10,832 nucleotides of DNA from JBLYYQ01 sp048550035 (GTDB lineage: Bacteria; Nitrospinota_A; UBA7883; JBLYYQ01), in contig JBLYYQ010000138.1 in NCBI GenBank assembly GCA_048550035.1, positions 1-10,832 on the forward strand. The letters are read 5' to 3'. The position numbers and the translations under genes were made by a program. The notes beneath the pieces were generated by a model. The model was given only the letters and a program-made list of their open reading frames with translations, made no database searches and was not told the DNA's origin. This document shows positions 1-6,927 of the stretch, piece by piece. Numbering within the stretch: position 1 is the first letter of the stretch; each line of letters opens with the position of its first letter.

Positions 1-554
1 ATCAGTGGCAATATCTTGGTAAAGTAAAAGTTATAAAGCGCTTTGAGTATTTTATTTTCAGGCTGGCTAAATTCTAATATCAGAATCTGACCACCAGGTT
101 TAGTAACACGAACAATCTCTCCTAATCCTCGTTCAAGATCAGCGAAATTACGAACTCCAAATCCGATAGTAACCGCATCAAAAGTATCGTCGTCATATTT
201 TAAATTTAATGCATCACCTACCTCTAACTTTATCTGATCGGTAAGTTTTAATTTCTCAATCTTTTTCTTCCCGATTGATATCATTTCATCAACAAAATCG
301 ATACCAACAATCTTAACCGATTGATGAACCTCGGCGATTGCAATCGCAAGATCAGCAGTGCCACACGCAAGATCTAATAGAGATTTATCCTCTAAATCTT
401 TTAATGTAATAGCTGCTTTATTTCGCCAGCTTCGATCAATCCCGAGTGACAATAGGCGATTTAAAAAATCATAGTAACCTGAAATGGAGCGAAACATATT
501 CTTAATAGAATCACTTTTCTTGCTGATATATTTTGCTCCATCTTCGTTATCCAT
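1..554 (-). CDS. ubiE: Demethylmenaquinone/ubiquinone C-methyltransferase UbiE/MenG (partial, C-terminus off the left edge)
   Basis: The reading frame starts with ATG at 554 and stays open to the window edge, giving about 184 of the usual 230-250 residues. The family transfers a methyl group from S-adenosylmethionine to a demethylmenaquinone or polyprenyl-benzoquinol ring at the inner membrane. Visible signs are an N-terminal Phe-Arg-Ser-Ile-Ser-Gly-Tyr-Tyr-Asp stretch (the usual FxxIaxxYD region), the SAM motif DLACGTADLA at residues 61-70, an acidic GIDFVDEM strand end, the family signature TIGFGVRNF, then KPGG and LEFSQP. The start lies 9 bases after the cimA stop, so it is probably cotranscribed with cimA. 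No strong ribosome binding site is visible. Whether it acts on menaquinone, ubiquinone or both cannot be told from the sequence; a Deltaproteobacterium-like host would favour menaquinone (menG). Confidence 0.93.
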   Translation of the reverse strand, partial: MDNEDGAKYISKKSDSIKNMFRSISGYYDFLNRLLSLGIDRSWRNKAAITLKDLEDKSLLDLACGTADLAIAIAEVHQSVKIVGIDFVDEMISIGKKKIEKLKLTDQIKLEVGDALNLKYDDDTFDAVTIGFGVRNFADLERGLGEIVRVTKPGGQILILEFSQPENKILKALYNFYFTKILPL

Positions 555-563
555 AACTAATAT

Positions 564-2159
564 CTACTTTGGTTTCGATGACTGTTTCGTCATATGGAGC
601 TTATATTCTAATGAATCAAGTAGTGCAAGCCAGGCAGCTTCAATTACATTAGGCGATACCCCAACCGAACCCCATCGTCTGATACCGTCGCCTGATTCTA
701 TTAATACTCTGGTAACGGCAGCTGTCTTACTTTTGCTATCGACTAGCCTAACTTTAAAGTCTAGCAGCTTCACTTCTTTGATCTGCGGATAATAGTTACT
801 AAGCACTTCTCGTAATGCAAGATCTAATGCATTCACAGGACCATTTCCTTCTGCAACTGAATGAGATGATGAACCATCAGGTAACTCAATTTTTATAACC
901 GCTTCAGCCCAGTTACTCCCTTTATGATCATTAAAGTTTGATACGACCCTAGCTCTAATTACTTCAAACTTTTGCTTCCACTGCCCTAACACTTTGCGCA
1001 TTAAGAGTTCAAATGATGCATCGGCACCTTCAAATTGATAGCCGAGATTTTCTGACTCCTTTAATTTTGTTAAAACCGCTTTTGTTTTAGGATCGGATTT
1101 ATCAAGTACTAGCCCGAACTCTTCTGCTTTTGTTAAGATATTACTTTTGCCAGATAGATCAGAGATAAGAATACGACGGGTACCACCTACAAGCTCAGGT
1201 TCTATATGCTCGTATGCCTTGCTAATTTTCATCACAGCGGCAACATGGATCCCACCTTTATGCGCAAATGCACTTCGCCCTACATATGGTTGATGAGGTC
1301 GGCGGGCAATATTAGCTAGCTCATAAACAAGTAATGAGAGCTCTCGCAATTTTTTTAACTTTGACGGTGAAACAACTTTATATCCGAGCTTTAACTGTAA
1401 GTTTGGGATAATAGAGCAAAGGTTAGCGTTACCACAACGCTCACCGATTCCATTTATAGTACCTTGAACATAACGAACACCACCTCTAACAGCTGTAATA
1501 CTATTTGCAACTGCAGAATCTGAATCGTTATGGCAATGGATACCAAGTGCCATATCAGAAAATCTAGTACGAACCGCTTTTACGATCGCTTCAATATCAA
1601 ACGATAAGATACCTCCATTCGTCTCGCAGAGTGTTACCGAGCTAGCACCTGCTTGAGTTGCAGCCTCTAATGTCGATAAGGCATATTCAGGATTAGCTTT
1701 AAAGCCATCAAAAAAATGTTCAGCATCGAAAATGACCTCATCGCGATATTTTACAAGAAATGAGATCGTATCAAAAATTAGCTCTACATTTCTCTTCAAT
1801 GAACAAGATAAAACCTTCTTTGCTTGCATATCCCAACTCTTGCCGACAACAGTCACCACAGGAGTATTAGCAGCAAGTAATAATTGAACATTGTTATCAT
1901 TACCAGGCTCGCTCTTTGGGTGACAAGTAGCTCCAAATGCTGCTATCTTGGCATGTTTTAAGTTGAGCTTCGAAACCTGTTTAAAAAAGTTTGCATCTTT
2001 TGGATTCGACCCTGGCCAGCCACCCTCAATATAATCGATCCCAAAGCTATCTAACGCTTCTGCGATTGTTAACTTATCTTCTAATGAGAATGTGACCTCT
2101 TCTGCTTGCGCACCATCTCGAAGAGTGGTGTCGTACATAAATATTTTCTTTGAGTGCAT
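564..2159 (-). CDS. cimA: (R)-citramalate synthase, CimA
   Basis: This 531-residue protein condenses pyruvate and acetyl-CoA to (R)-citramalate, the first step of the threonine-independent route to 2-oxobutyrate and isoleucine. The N-terminal HMGL-like TIM barrel (about residues 5-280) opens with YDTTLRDGAQ (Arg14, Asp15) and the citramalate-type IEGGWPGSNPKD at 44-55. It carries the metal-binding His pair in GIHCHND (His208, His210) and NGIGERCGNANL at 236-247. The C-terminal part (about 365-515) fits the LeuA allosteric/dimerisation domain, where isoleucine feedback usually acts. The GGWPGSNPKD form and the length fit the Geobacter/Leptospira citramalate synthase family better than 2-isopropylmalate or homocitrate synthase. 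The ATG at 2159 follows the lysC stop by 11 bases with only a weak purine-rich site, so it reads as an operon gene. Confidence 0.93.
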   Translation of the reverse strand: MHSKKIFMYDTTLRDGAQAEEVTFSLEDKLTIAEALDSFGIDYIEGGWPGSNPKDANFFKQVSKLNLKHAKIAAFGATCHPKSEPGNDNNVQLLLAANTPVVTVVGKSWDMQAKKVLSCSLKRNVELIFDTISFLVKYRDEVIFDAEHFFDGFKANPEYALSTLEAATQAGASSVTLCETNGGILSFDIEAIVKAVRTRFSDMALGIHCHNDSDSAVANSITAVRGGVRYVQGTINGIGERCGNANLCSIIPNLQLKLGYKVVSPSKLKKLRELSLLVYELANIARRPHQPYVGRSAFAHKGGIHVAAVMKISKAYEHIEPELVGGTRRILISDLSGKSNILTKAEEFGLVLDKSDPKTKAVLTKLKESENLGYQFEGADASFELLMRKVLGQWKQKFEVIRARVVSNFNDHKGSNWAEAVIKIELPDGSSSHSVAEGNGPVNALDLALREVLSNYYPQIKEVKLLDFKVRLVDSKSKTAAVTRVLIESGDGIRRWGSVGVSPNVIEAAWLALLDSLEYKLHMTKQSSKPK

Positions 2160-2170
2160 AATAGCTATCT

Positions 2171-3409
2171 TTATTTTGCTCTATCTTTAGCTGGTAATCC
2201 AAGATCAAAAGTGTCGTGTAATATTCGGACTGCCCGATCAATCTCACTTGATTCTACCACACACGATACTTTAATCTCCGATGTTGAGATCATGATGATA
2301 TTTATATTGGCATCTGCTAACGCTCGAAATGCTTTCGCTGCAACTCCTGTATGGCTCCTCATCCCAACACCTATGATAGAGACTTTACCGATCTGTTCAT
2401 CAGTTACAACATCGGTTGCATCTAAAAGTTTCAATACAGGAGCTAGCCCATCTATAGTCTTTGATAAATCATCTTTCGGAACTGTAAACGAAAGGTCGGT
2501 GGTACCTTCTATTCCAACATTCTGAATAATCATATCAACATTGATTTCTAACTCACTAATCGCACTAAATAGTTTCGCTGCAACTCCTGGTCGGTCTTTT
2601 AGCGACCTCACAGTTACCTTTGCTTGATTCTTATCATAGGCTATAGTCGTTACCAATATATTTTCCATATATTCTAGTTCATCTGTCACCAAAGTCCCCT
2701 TCCCTTCTACAAAAGTTGATTTTACTAATATTGGCATATTATATTTTTTCCCGAATTCAACAGATCTAGTCTGCAATACTTTTGCTCCTAAACTTGCAGT
2801 CTCTAACATCTCATCAAATGAGATCTTTTCAATTAAGCGTGCCTTTGGCACTAGATTAGGATCAGTTGTCATGACACCTGGCACATCAGTATAAATCTCG
2901 CACCGGCTTGCCTTAAGCGAGACAGCAATTGCAACCGCACTTGTATCTGAGCCACCTCTGCCTAATGTTGTCACACGGTCATTATCTTCTGATATACCTT
3001 GAAAACCGGCAACTATAGATACTAAACCGTCTGCTATTGCTGACTTAATACTTGTTGCCAAAATAGTCTTTATCCTTGCTTTCATATGGGTAGAATCTGT
3101 TGTTAACCCAATCTGTCTACCGGTAAATGAGCGAGCTTTGATCCCTATATCGTTTAATGCTATTGCAAGTAGTGCGGCACTTATCCTCTCACCTGAACTC
3201 ATTAAAAGATCCATCTCATCTGAAGGTGGATTACTAGAGAGCGCATATCCTTTATTTATTAGATCGTCAGTACTCCCTGCCATCGCAGAGACCACAACAA
3301 CAAGATCATCTCCTGCTAATTTCGCTTTACGTACCTTGTTAGCAACCAGCCGTATTTTTGATAAATCACCAACTGATGTCCCTCCATATTTTTGTACTAT
3401 TAAACTCAT
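2171..3409 (-). CDS. lysC: Aspartate kinase with C-terminal ACT domains
   Basis: This enzyme phosphorylates aspartate to 4-aspartyl phosphate, the entry step to lysine, threonine and methionine in the cytoplasm. From the ATG at 3409 it has 412 residues, typical for the monofunctional class. The kinase domain starts with QKYGGTSVGD (residues 6-15), has the Met-Ser-Ser-Gly-Glu-Arg loop near 70-75, LGRGGSDTSA at 149-158 and TDVPGVMTTDP near 174-184. Two ACT repeats follow: VRSLKDRPGVAAKLF near 267-281 and VGMRSHTGVAAKAF near 348-361. These are the usual sites of lysine and/or threonine feedback. The frame extends upstream to a TTG at 3427 that would overlap the preceding gene. I prefer ATG 3409 because the protein then begins MSLIVQKYGG as in relatives, and because GAAGGG at 3420-3425 lies 10 bases upstream. 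Only 4 bases separate it from the apgM-like stop, so the pair is probably translationally coupled. Confidence 0.96.
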   Translation of the reverse strand: MSLIVQKYGGTSVGDLSKIRLVANKVRKAKLAGDDLVVVVSAMAGSTDDLINKGYALSSNPPSDEMDLLMSSGERISAALLAIALNDIGIKARSFTGRQIGLTTDSTHMKARIKTILATSIKSAIADGLVSIVAGFQGISEDNDRVTTLGRGGSDTSAVAIAVSLKASRCEIYTDVPGVMTTDPNLVPKARLIEKISFDEMLETASLGAKVLQTRSVEFGKKYNMPILVKSTFVEGKGTLVTDELEYMENILVTTIAYDKNQAKVTVRSLKDRPGVAAKLFSAISELEINVDMIIQNVGIEGTTDLSFTVPKDDLSKTIDGLAPVLKLLDATDVVTDEQIGKVSIIGVGMRSHTGVAAKAFRALADANINIIMISTSEIKVSCVVESSEIDRAVRILHDTFDLGLPAKDRAK

Positions 3410-3413
3410 TGGC

Positions 3414-4613
3414 TTACGACCCTTCAATAAAGTAATTATTCAAACCTAATGCCGAATCAAAGTAATTTGACCCTTTATTCGATATGATAGTCTCATCAAA
3501 ATTGCTACAATTACGGGCAGTGCTAATCGAAGGATAGATTAAATATGGTGATGGAGCAGATGTATGCTTCCTCAGTTTCCATGGGGTCGGATGATCTGAG
3601 GTAACCATCAACCGAAAGCTAAAGTTACTCTCTTCTAGATAGTTAACTACAGGCTCTACAATTAATTGGTCTAATTTTTCAATAGCTGCTACTTTGTCAT
3701 CAAACGATCCTAAATGTCCTGCCTCATCAGGAGCTTCTAGGTGAAGAAAAATTAGATCAACATTAGCAAGCTCGTTAATCAGCGCATCTTTCTTTCCATC
3801 AAAATTTGTATCTAACCATCCTGTGGCACCCTCTACATTGACAACTTTCATATCAGCTATCGATCCTAACCCTTTTAGCAGATCAACAGCACTTATCATA
3901 GCACCTGTAATATTATGCAATCCCTTTAACGTTGGAAAGCTCAAGCGAGCCCCTTGTCCCCACAACCAGATACTATTTGCAACCGGCTTACCTGCTTTGG
4001 CTAACCTCTTATTTACTGGATGATCCTTTAATATCATCTGTGACTTATTCATTATATCTACAATTTTGTCACCTCCCTTACCTTTAGGAAGGTAGTCTAA
4101 AATATTTTCACCTGATATATTATGAGGCGGATGAATGGTTAAATCAGAAAACTCCCCTCGTGCTACCATCAAATGACGATATGAGACACCAGCATAAAAG
4201 GCAATATCTTCTGATGATAGATTAGATGAGAGGCTCTCTATTAACTCATTTGCTAAGTGAGTCTCTATATGTCCGGCAGAAAAATCTTCCATAATAACCT
4301 GATTACTTCCGAGCGCTAATGTGATTAAATTTGCCCTAAACGCTATTTCATCTGGCGCCAGATCTACTCCAATGGCTGCTGCCTCTATAGGTGCTCTGCC
4401 AGTATAATATCTGTTGCAATCATAACCTAATAGACCCATATTCCCAATATCAGAGCCCGGTTCAAAACCATCAGGGGTAGTTTTTACAAATCCGACCTCT
4501 CCTAATGAGGCTAATCGGTCTAAGGTTGGACTTTTTGCTGCCATCAATGGGGTGATCTCTCCTTCGTCCGGCATCCCATCGCCTAGTAAAATTATATATT
4601 TATCTACACGCAT
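3414..4613 (-). CDS. Archaeal-type (ApgM-like) phosphoglycerate mutase family protein, candidate homoserine kinase
   Basis: This is a 399-residue alkaline-phosphatase-superfamily protein of the cofactor-independent ApgM class. Visible motifs are the metal-binding LLGDGMPDE near 9-17 (Asp12), the phosphoacceptor serine in GSDIGNMGLLGYD (Ser54), YYTGRAPIEAAAIGVDL at 69-85, IWLWGQGARLSFP near 215-227, EGATGWLDTNFDGK near 261-274, APDEAGHLGSFDDK at 294-307 (Asp296, His300) and TSDHPTPW at 338-345 (Asp340, His341). The set of catalytic and metal residues looks complete. One family branch interconverts 2- and 3-phosphoglycerate. Another branch has been proposed to be homoserine kinase, in genomes lacking ThrB and next to aspartate-pathway genes. 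Here the gene lies 4 bases upstream of lysC with cimA following, as in Geobacter-like gene order, so I favour homoserine kinase. That is an inference; mutase activity cannot be excluded. Confidence 0.85.
   Translation of the reverse strand: MRVDKYIILLGDGMPDEGEITPLMAAKSPTLDRLASLGEVGFVKTTPDGFEPGSDIGNMGLLGYDCNRYYTGRAPIEAAAIGVDLAPDEIAFRANLITLALGSNQVIMEDFSAGHIETHLANELIESLSSNLSSEDIAFYAGVSYRHLMVARGEFSDLTIHPPHNISGENILDYLPKGKGGDKIVDIMNKSQMILKDHPVNKRLAKAGKPVANSIWLWGQGARLSFPTLKGLHNITGAMISAVDLLKGLGSIADMKVVNVEGATGWLDTNFDGKKDALINELANVDLIFLHLEAPDEAGHLGSFDDKVAAIEKLDQLIVEPVVNYLEESNFSFRLMVTSDHPTPWKLRKHTSAPSPYLIYPSISTARNCSNFDETIISNKGSNYFDSALGLNNYFIEGS
3420..3425 (-). promoter_or_regulatory. Ribosome binding site deciding the lysC start
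   Basis: The minus strand reads GAAGGG here, ending 10 bases before ATG 3409 and lying inside the last codons of the apgM-like gene. It lies downstream of, and partly against, the alternative TTG start at 3427, so it supports the shorter protein. Confidence 0.55.
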
Positions 4614-4647
4614 TATTGACTTAATATTTTTTTTGATCAGTTTAAAT

Positions 4648-4676
4648 ATAGTAAGGTAGCTTTAGTTACAAAGCAA
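4648..4676 (-). promoter_or_regulatory. Possible sigma70-type promoter for the apgM-lysC-cimA-ubiE string
   Basis: In the 101-bp gap between the nuclease-like gene and the apgM-like gene, the minus strand reads TTGCTT (4676-4671), a 17-base spacer, then TACTAT (4653-4648). Transcription would start near 4641, leaving a leader of under 30 bases with a run of eight A before ATG 4613. The match is moderate and other AT-rich hexamers lie nearby. No Rho-independent terminator for the upstream pair is evident in the gap, so read-through is also possible. Confidence 0.35.
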
Positions 4677-4714
4677 AATTATTAATTCTTAAGATAGTTA
4701 TAATCAATAGCTAG

Positions 4715-5254
4715 CTAACGCCCTTTGCGACGAAAAGCATAAGGCGATAGATAAGTTGGGATTCCCCAAATTCCGAGCCGATCCTCCTCCGCTAGCTTCT
4801 CGGCATATAAAAGTTTTGTTAGATAGTATTGATTATATTTTTCAGGGTTACTCCTAACAGGATAATATATCTCTGCATAACCATTTAAAACCATCTCTAT
4901 GTTAATATTTATCTTACCTTTGAATACTACACCTATTACACGCTGAAACTTATCTATACCTAAAGACTCTACTAAAAGATCTTCATCTGCAACTAACTCT
5001 TCAAGCTTTTTAATTGAGTCTAGATGAAACGGTTGACTCTTAGCATTACTTTTATTCTTATCAGGTGCATCAATATAGGCAAGCTGGATCTTGTGAAGAT
5101 TCCCATCTGCAAGTTTAAAGAGTACTGTATCACCACCACCAACTTTAACTACTTTCCCAATCATCAAACTGCCAGGCTTGATACTCTTAACGATTTCTGA
5201 TCTTGCTATAACTGGGGTAAGAAAGAGTATTGTCATCATCAGTGACATTTTCAT
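4715..5254 (-). CDS. Secreted staphylococcal-nuclease-fold (thermonuclease-like) protein with altered catalytic residues
   Basis: A protein of 179 residues with a short, hydrophobic Sec-type signal (about residues 1-19, ending near Val-Ile-Ala-Arg-Ser) followed by one SNase-like OB-fold domain, so it probably acts outside the inner membrane. The family hydrolyses DNA and RNA phosphodiesters. Recognisable pieces are VGGGDTVLF near 38-46, IQLAYIDAPDK near 56-66, DKFQRVIGVVF near 101-111, the region around NGYAEIYYP, and a final EEDRLGIW. Against the nuclease pattern, the two calcium-site aspartates and the second arginine are kept (Asp42, Asp62, Arg105). The first catalytic arginine is Gln57, the glutamate is Asp65, and the first Asp of the DGD motif is Gly. 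Activity is therefore uncertain. ATG 5254 is preferred over TTG 5257; ATG 5248 is also possible, with AGGG about 10 bases upstream. The gene follows the hisI stop by about 11 bases, a likely two-gene unit. Confidence 0.8.
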   Translation of the reverse strand: MKMSLMMTILFLTPVIARSEIVKSIKPGSLMIGKVVKVGGGDTVLFKLADGNLHKIQLAYIDAPDKNKSNAKSQPFHLDSIKKLEELVADEDLLVESLGIDKFQRVIGVVFKGKININIEMVLNGYAEIYYPVRSNPEKYNQYYLTKLLYAEKLAEEDRLGIWGIPTYLSPYAFRRKGR

Positions 5255-5265
5255 CAAACCCTATA

Positions 5266-5661
5266 TTAATCCTTCTTATATAATGGAGCCAGTCTGCCAG
5301 TTGAGCGATCAATCTTTCTATAAAAGCATGATCTGCGTCGTTTCCCTGTCAGGCTATCTACTGTATGGCATGCTCCAACACCTATCAATTGTACAAGATA
5401 AATTAACGCATCTTGATCACAATCGATCAAAATATCTACAATTCTTAGATAATCTCCAGAGCTTTCACCTTTGGTCCAGAGTCTATTTTTGCTTCTAGAG
5501 AAGAATGTTGCATTGCCAGATTCGATTGATCGATTTAATGCCTCTAAATTAGCAAAACCTACCATCAGGATCTCTTTTGTCATAGATTCTTGTGCAATAG
5601 CAGTTACTAATCCTCCTAGTTTGGCAAAATTCAGCTGAAAAGCTGATTCCTCTTCTTGCAT
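5266..5661 (-). CDS. hisI: Phosphoribosyl-AMP cyclohydrolase, HisI
   Basis: This cytoplasmic zinc enzyme opens the adenine ring of phosphoribosyl-AMP, the third step of histidine synthesis. The 131 residues show GLVTAIAQ at 17-24, LMVGFANLEAL at 32-42, FFSRSKNRLWTKGESSG at 53-69, DCDQDAL at 80-86 (Asp80, Asp82, Asp84 metal site and Cys81), ACHT at 97-100 and RRSCFYR at 109-115. The second and third zinc cysteines are Cys98 and Cys112, 14 residues apart; the usual CHtGxxSC pattern gives 7, so there is a seven-residue insertion. It is the single-function form, without a fused HisE, and no other his gene is in the window. ATG 5661 is the only ordinary start, but the strong GAGGAGG site lies 17 bases upstream. 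Downstream it is linked to the SNase-like gene. Confidence 0.94.
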   Translation of the reverse strand: MQEEESAFQLNFAKLGGLVTAIAQESMTKEILMVGFANLEALNRSIESGNATFFSRSKNRLWTKGESSGDYLRIVDILIDCDQDALIYLVQLIGVGACHTVDSLTGKRRRSCFYRKIDRSTGRLAPLYKKD

Positions 5662-5802
5662 ATTAATATCTATGATAACCTCCTCAGACTATATATACAT
5701 AATATAACAAACATAATAAAATATAGTGAGAAAGTTGATAGAAATCATCAATATAATCTATTAATTTTGCACTATATTGCACAATTTGGTGGGTTAATCA
5801 AG
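5662..5802. promoter_or_regulatory. Divergent AT-rich promoter region between hisI and tgt
   Basis: These 141 bases separate the two divergent units and must hold both promoters. For tgt (plus strand) there is a perfect TATAAT at 5752-5757 without a good -35, and alternatively TTGATA at 5735-5740 with TATTAA at 5759-5764 (18-base spacer). Downstream, the hexamer TTGCAC occurs twice one helical turn apart (5767-5772 and 5777-5782). No convincing -35/-10 pair for hisI could be picked among the many TATA-like hexamers. The leftward coding frame in front of tgt across this stretch does not look like protein. Confidence 0.45.
5679..5685 (-). promoter_or_regulatory. Unusually placed strong Shine-Dalgarno sequence of hisI
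   Basis: The minus strand reads GAGGAGG, the strongest ribosome binding site in the window, but it ends 17 bases before ATG 5661. In-frame codons in between are ATC, ATA, GAT, ATT and AAT, so no ATG, GTG or TTG lies at the normal distance. Either the long spacer is used or initiation occurs at a rare AUU/AUA codon. Confidence 0.5.
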
Positions 5803-6927
5803 GTGGATTTAAATTTCAAGGTGGTCAAGACTGATTCTAGTTCAAATGGGCGACTAGGCGAATTTAATATACGAGGCGAGATTATTAAGACCCCACTCTT
5901 TATGCCAGTTGGAACTAATGCAACGGTAAAATCTATCTCGCCAGCTGAGCTACGAGATCTTAAATTTAGTCTTATATTAGCAAATAGCTACCATCTCTAT
6001 CTTAGACCTGGCACCAAAATCATAAAAGAGCTCGGGGGGCTTCGAAAGTTTAGCCAATACGATGGACCAATCCTTACAGATTCTGGCGGATTTCAAATTT
6101 TTTCATTAAGCAATCTAAACAAAATTGATGATAAAGGAGTAACATTTCAATCGCACCTAGATGGATCTAGACATTTTATTTCACCAGAATCTGCTATGAC
6201 TATACAGCAAGATTTAGGAGCTGATATTATTATGGCATTTGATGAACCGGTCGGCCCTGACAAGGATCTTGCTTACACCAAAAAGGCACTCAAGCGAAAT
6301 AACGATTGGGCAATTAGATCCTTTAATGCAATGGATAATAAGAACGATCAAGCACTGTTTGGTATTACCCAAGGAGGATTTGATCCCAAATTGCGAGCTG
6401 AGTCTGCAAAAGCGATTGTTGATACCCCTTTTGATGGATTTGCCATTGGTGGTCTCTCAGTTGGCGAGCCAAAAGAGGTTATGATTAATATGGTTGAAGT
6501 GAGTGAGCCTTTTTTGCCATTTGATAAGATTCGTTATCTTATGGGTGTTGGAACTCCTGATGATCTTGTTAGGTTCAGTGCACTCGGGATTGATATTTTT
6601 GACTGTGTAATGCCGACTAGAAATGGACGAAACGGGACACTGTTTACATCGAACGGTAAAGTTAGTATAAGAAATCAACGTTACGCAAATGATAGCTCTC
6701 CTTTAGATGATCAATGCGACTGCTACTGTTGCCAAAATTTTTCAAAAGGATATCTTCGTCATCTTGCAATGACAAATGAAATATTAGGGTTAAGATTGAA
6801 TAGTATCCACAACCTTGCTTTCTATCGGAATCGTATATTAGCAATACAAGATGCAATCAAGAATAATCAGCTTGCTGCATGGGTGAATAGACTAAACAGC
6901 GAGAAAGGTAATAATGAAGATAGATAA
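5803..6927 (+). CDS. tgt: Queuine/preQ1 tRNA-guanine transglycosylase, Tgt
   Basis: Tgt exchanges guanine-34 of tRNAs with GUN anticodons for preQ1, the committed step placing queuosine precursor in tRNA. From GTG 5803 it has 374 residues, the normal length. Signs include KTPLFMPVGTNATVK at 29-43, LTDSGGFQIFSLS at 91-103 (Asp93), FDEPVGP, GITQGGFD at 187-194, GGLSVGEP at 216-223, YLMGVGTP at 245-252 and IFDCVMPTRNGRNG at 265-278, where Asp267 is the expected nucleophile. The zinc site is CDCYCC at 305-310 (Cys305, Cys307, Cys310) with His336 in SIHNL. GTG 5803 is chosen because it places the start as in relatives (valine codon, then Asp-Leu-Asn-Phe) with GGTGGG at 5788-5793. The open frame upstream is AT-rich and low-complexity. 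The 3' end overlaps hemW by 14 bases. Confidence 0.95.
   Translation: MDLNFKVVKTDSSSNGRLGEFNIRGEIIKTPLFMPVGTNATVKSISPAELRDLKFSLILANSYHLYLRPGTKIIKELGGLRKFSQYDGPILTDSGGFQIFSLSNLNKIDDKGVTFQSHLDGSRHFISPESAMTIQQDLGADIIMAFDEPVGPDKDLAYTKKALKRNNDWAIRSFNAMDNKNDQALFGITQGGFDPKLRAESAKAIVDTPFDGFAIGGLSVGEPKEVMINMVEVSEPFLPFDKIRYLMGVGTPDDLVRFSALGIDIFDCVMPTRNGRNGTLFTSNGKVSIRNQRYANDSSPLDDQCDCYCCQNFSKGYLRHLAMTNEILGLRLNSIHNLAFYRNRILAIQDAIKNNQLAAWVNRLNSEKGNNEDR

Noticed and set aside
484..792. Plus-strand open frames opposite ubiE/cimA, lysC and yihY (for example 484-792, 2154-2525, 3138-3449, 8861-9154)
   Set aside because: All lie antisense to well-recognised genes with full family motifs and encode no recognisable protein.
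4627..4634. T8 run downstream of the possible apgM promoter as a terminator for the hisI pair
   Set aside because: In the minus-strand transcript it is an A run, not a U run, and no hairpin precedes it; on the plus strand there is no gene to terminate.
5178..5498. Plus-strand open frame across the nuclease/hisI junction
   Set aside because: It lies antisense to two supported genes, and the translation shows no domain or sensible start context.
5656..5802. Upstream in-frame extension of tgt by 49 codons
   Set aside because: The extension is low-complexity AT-rich sequence overlapping the hisI start and both promoters; Tgt of normal length begins at GTG 5803.
6034..6039. G6 run in tgt as a second phase-variable tract
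   Set aside because: Six G is short for slippage, it lies well inside a housekeeping gene, and it encodes conserved glycines.
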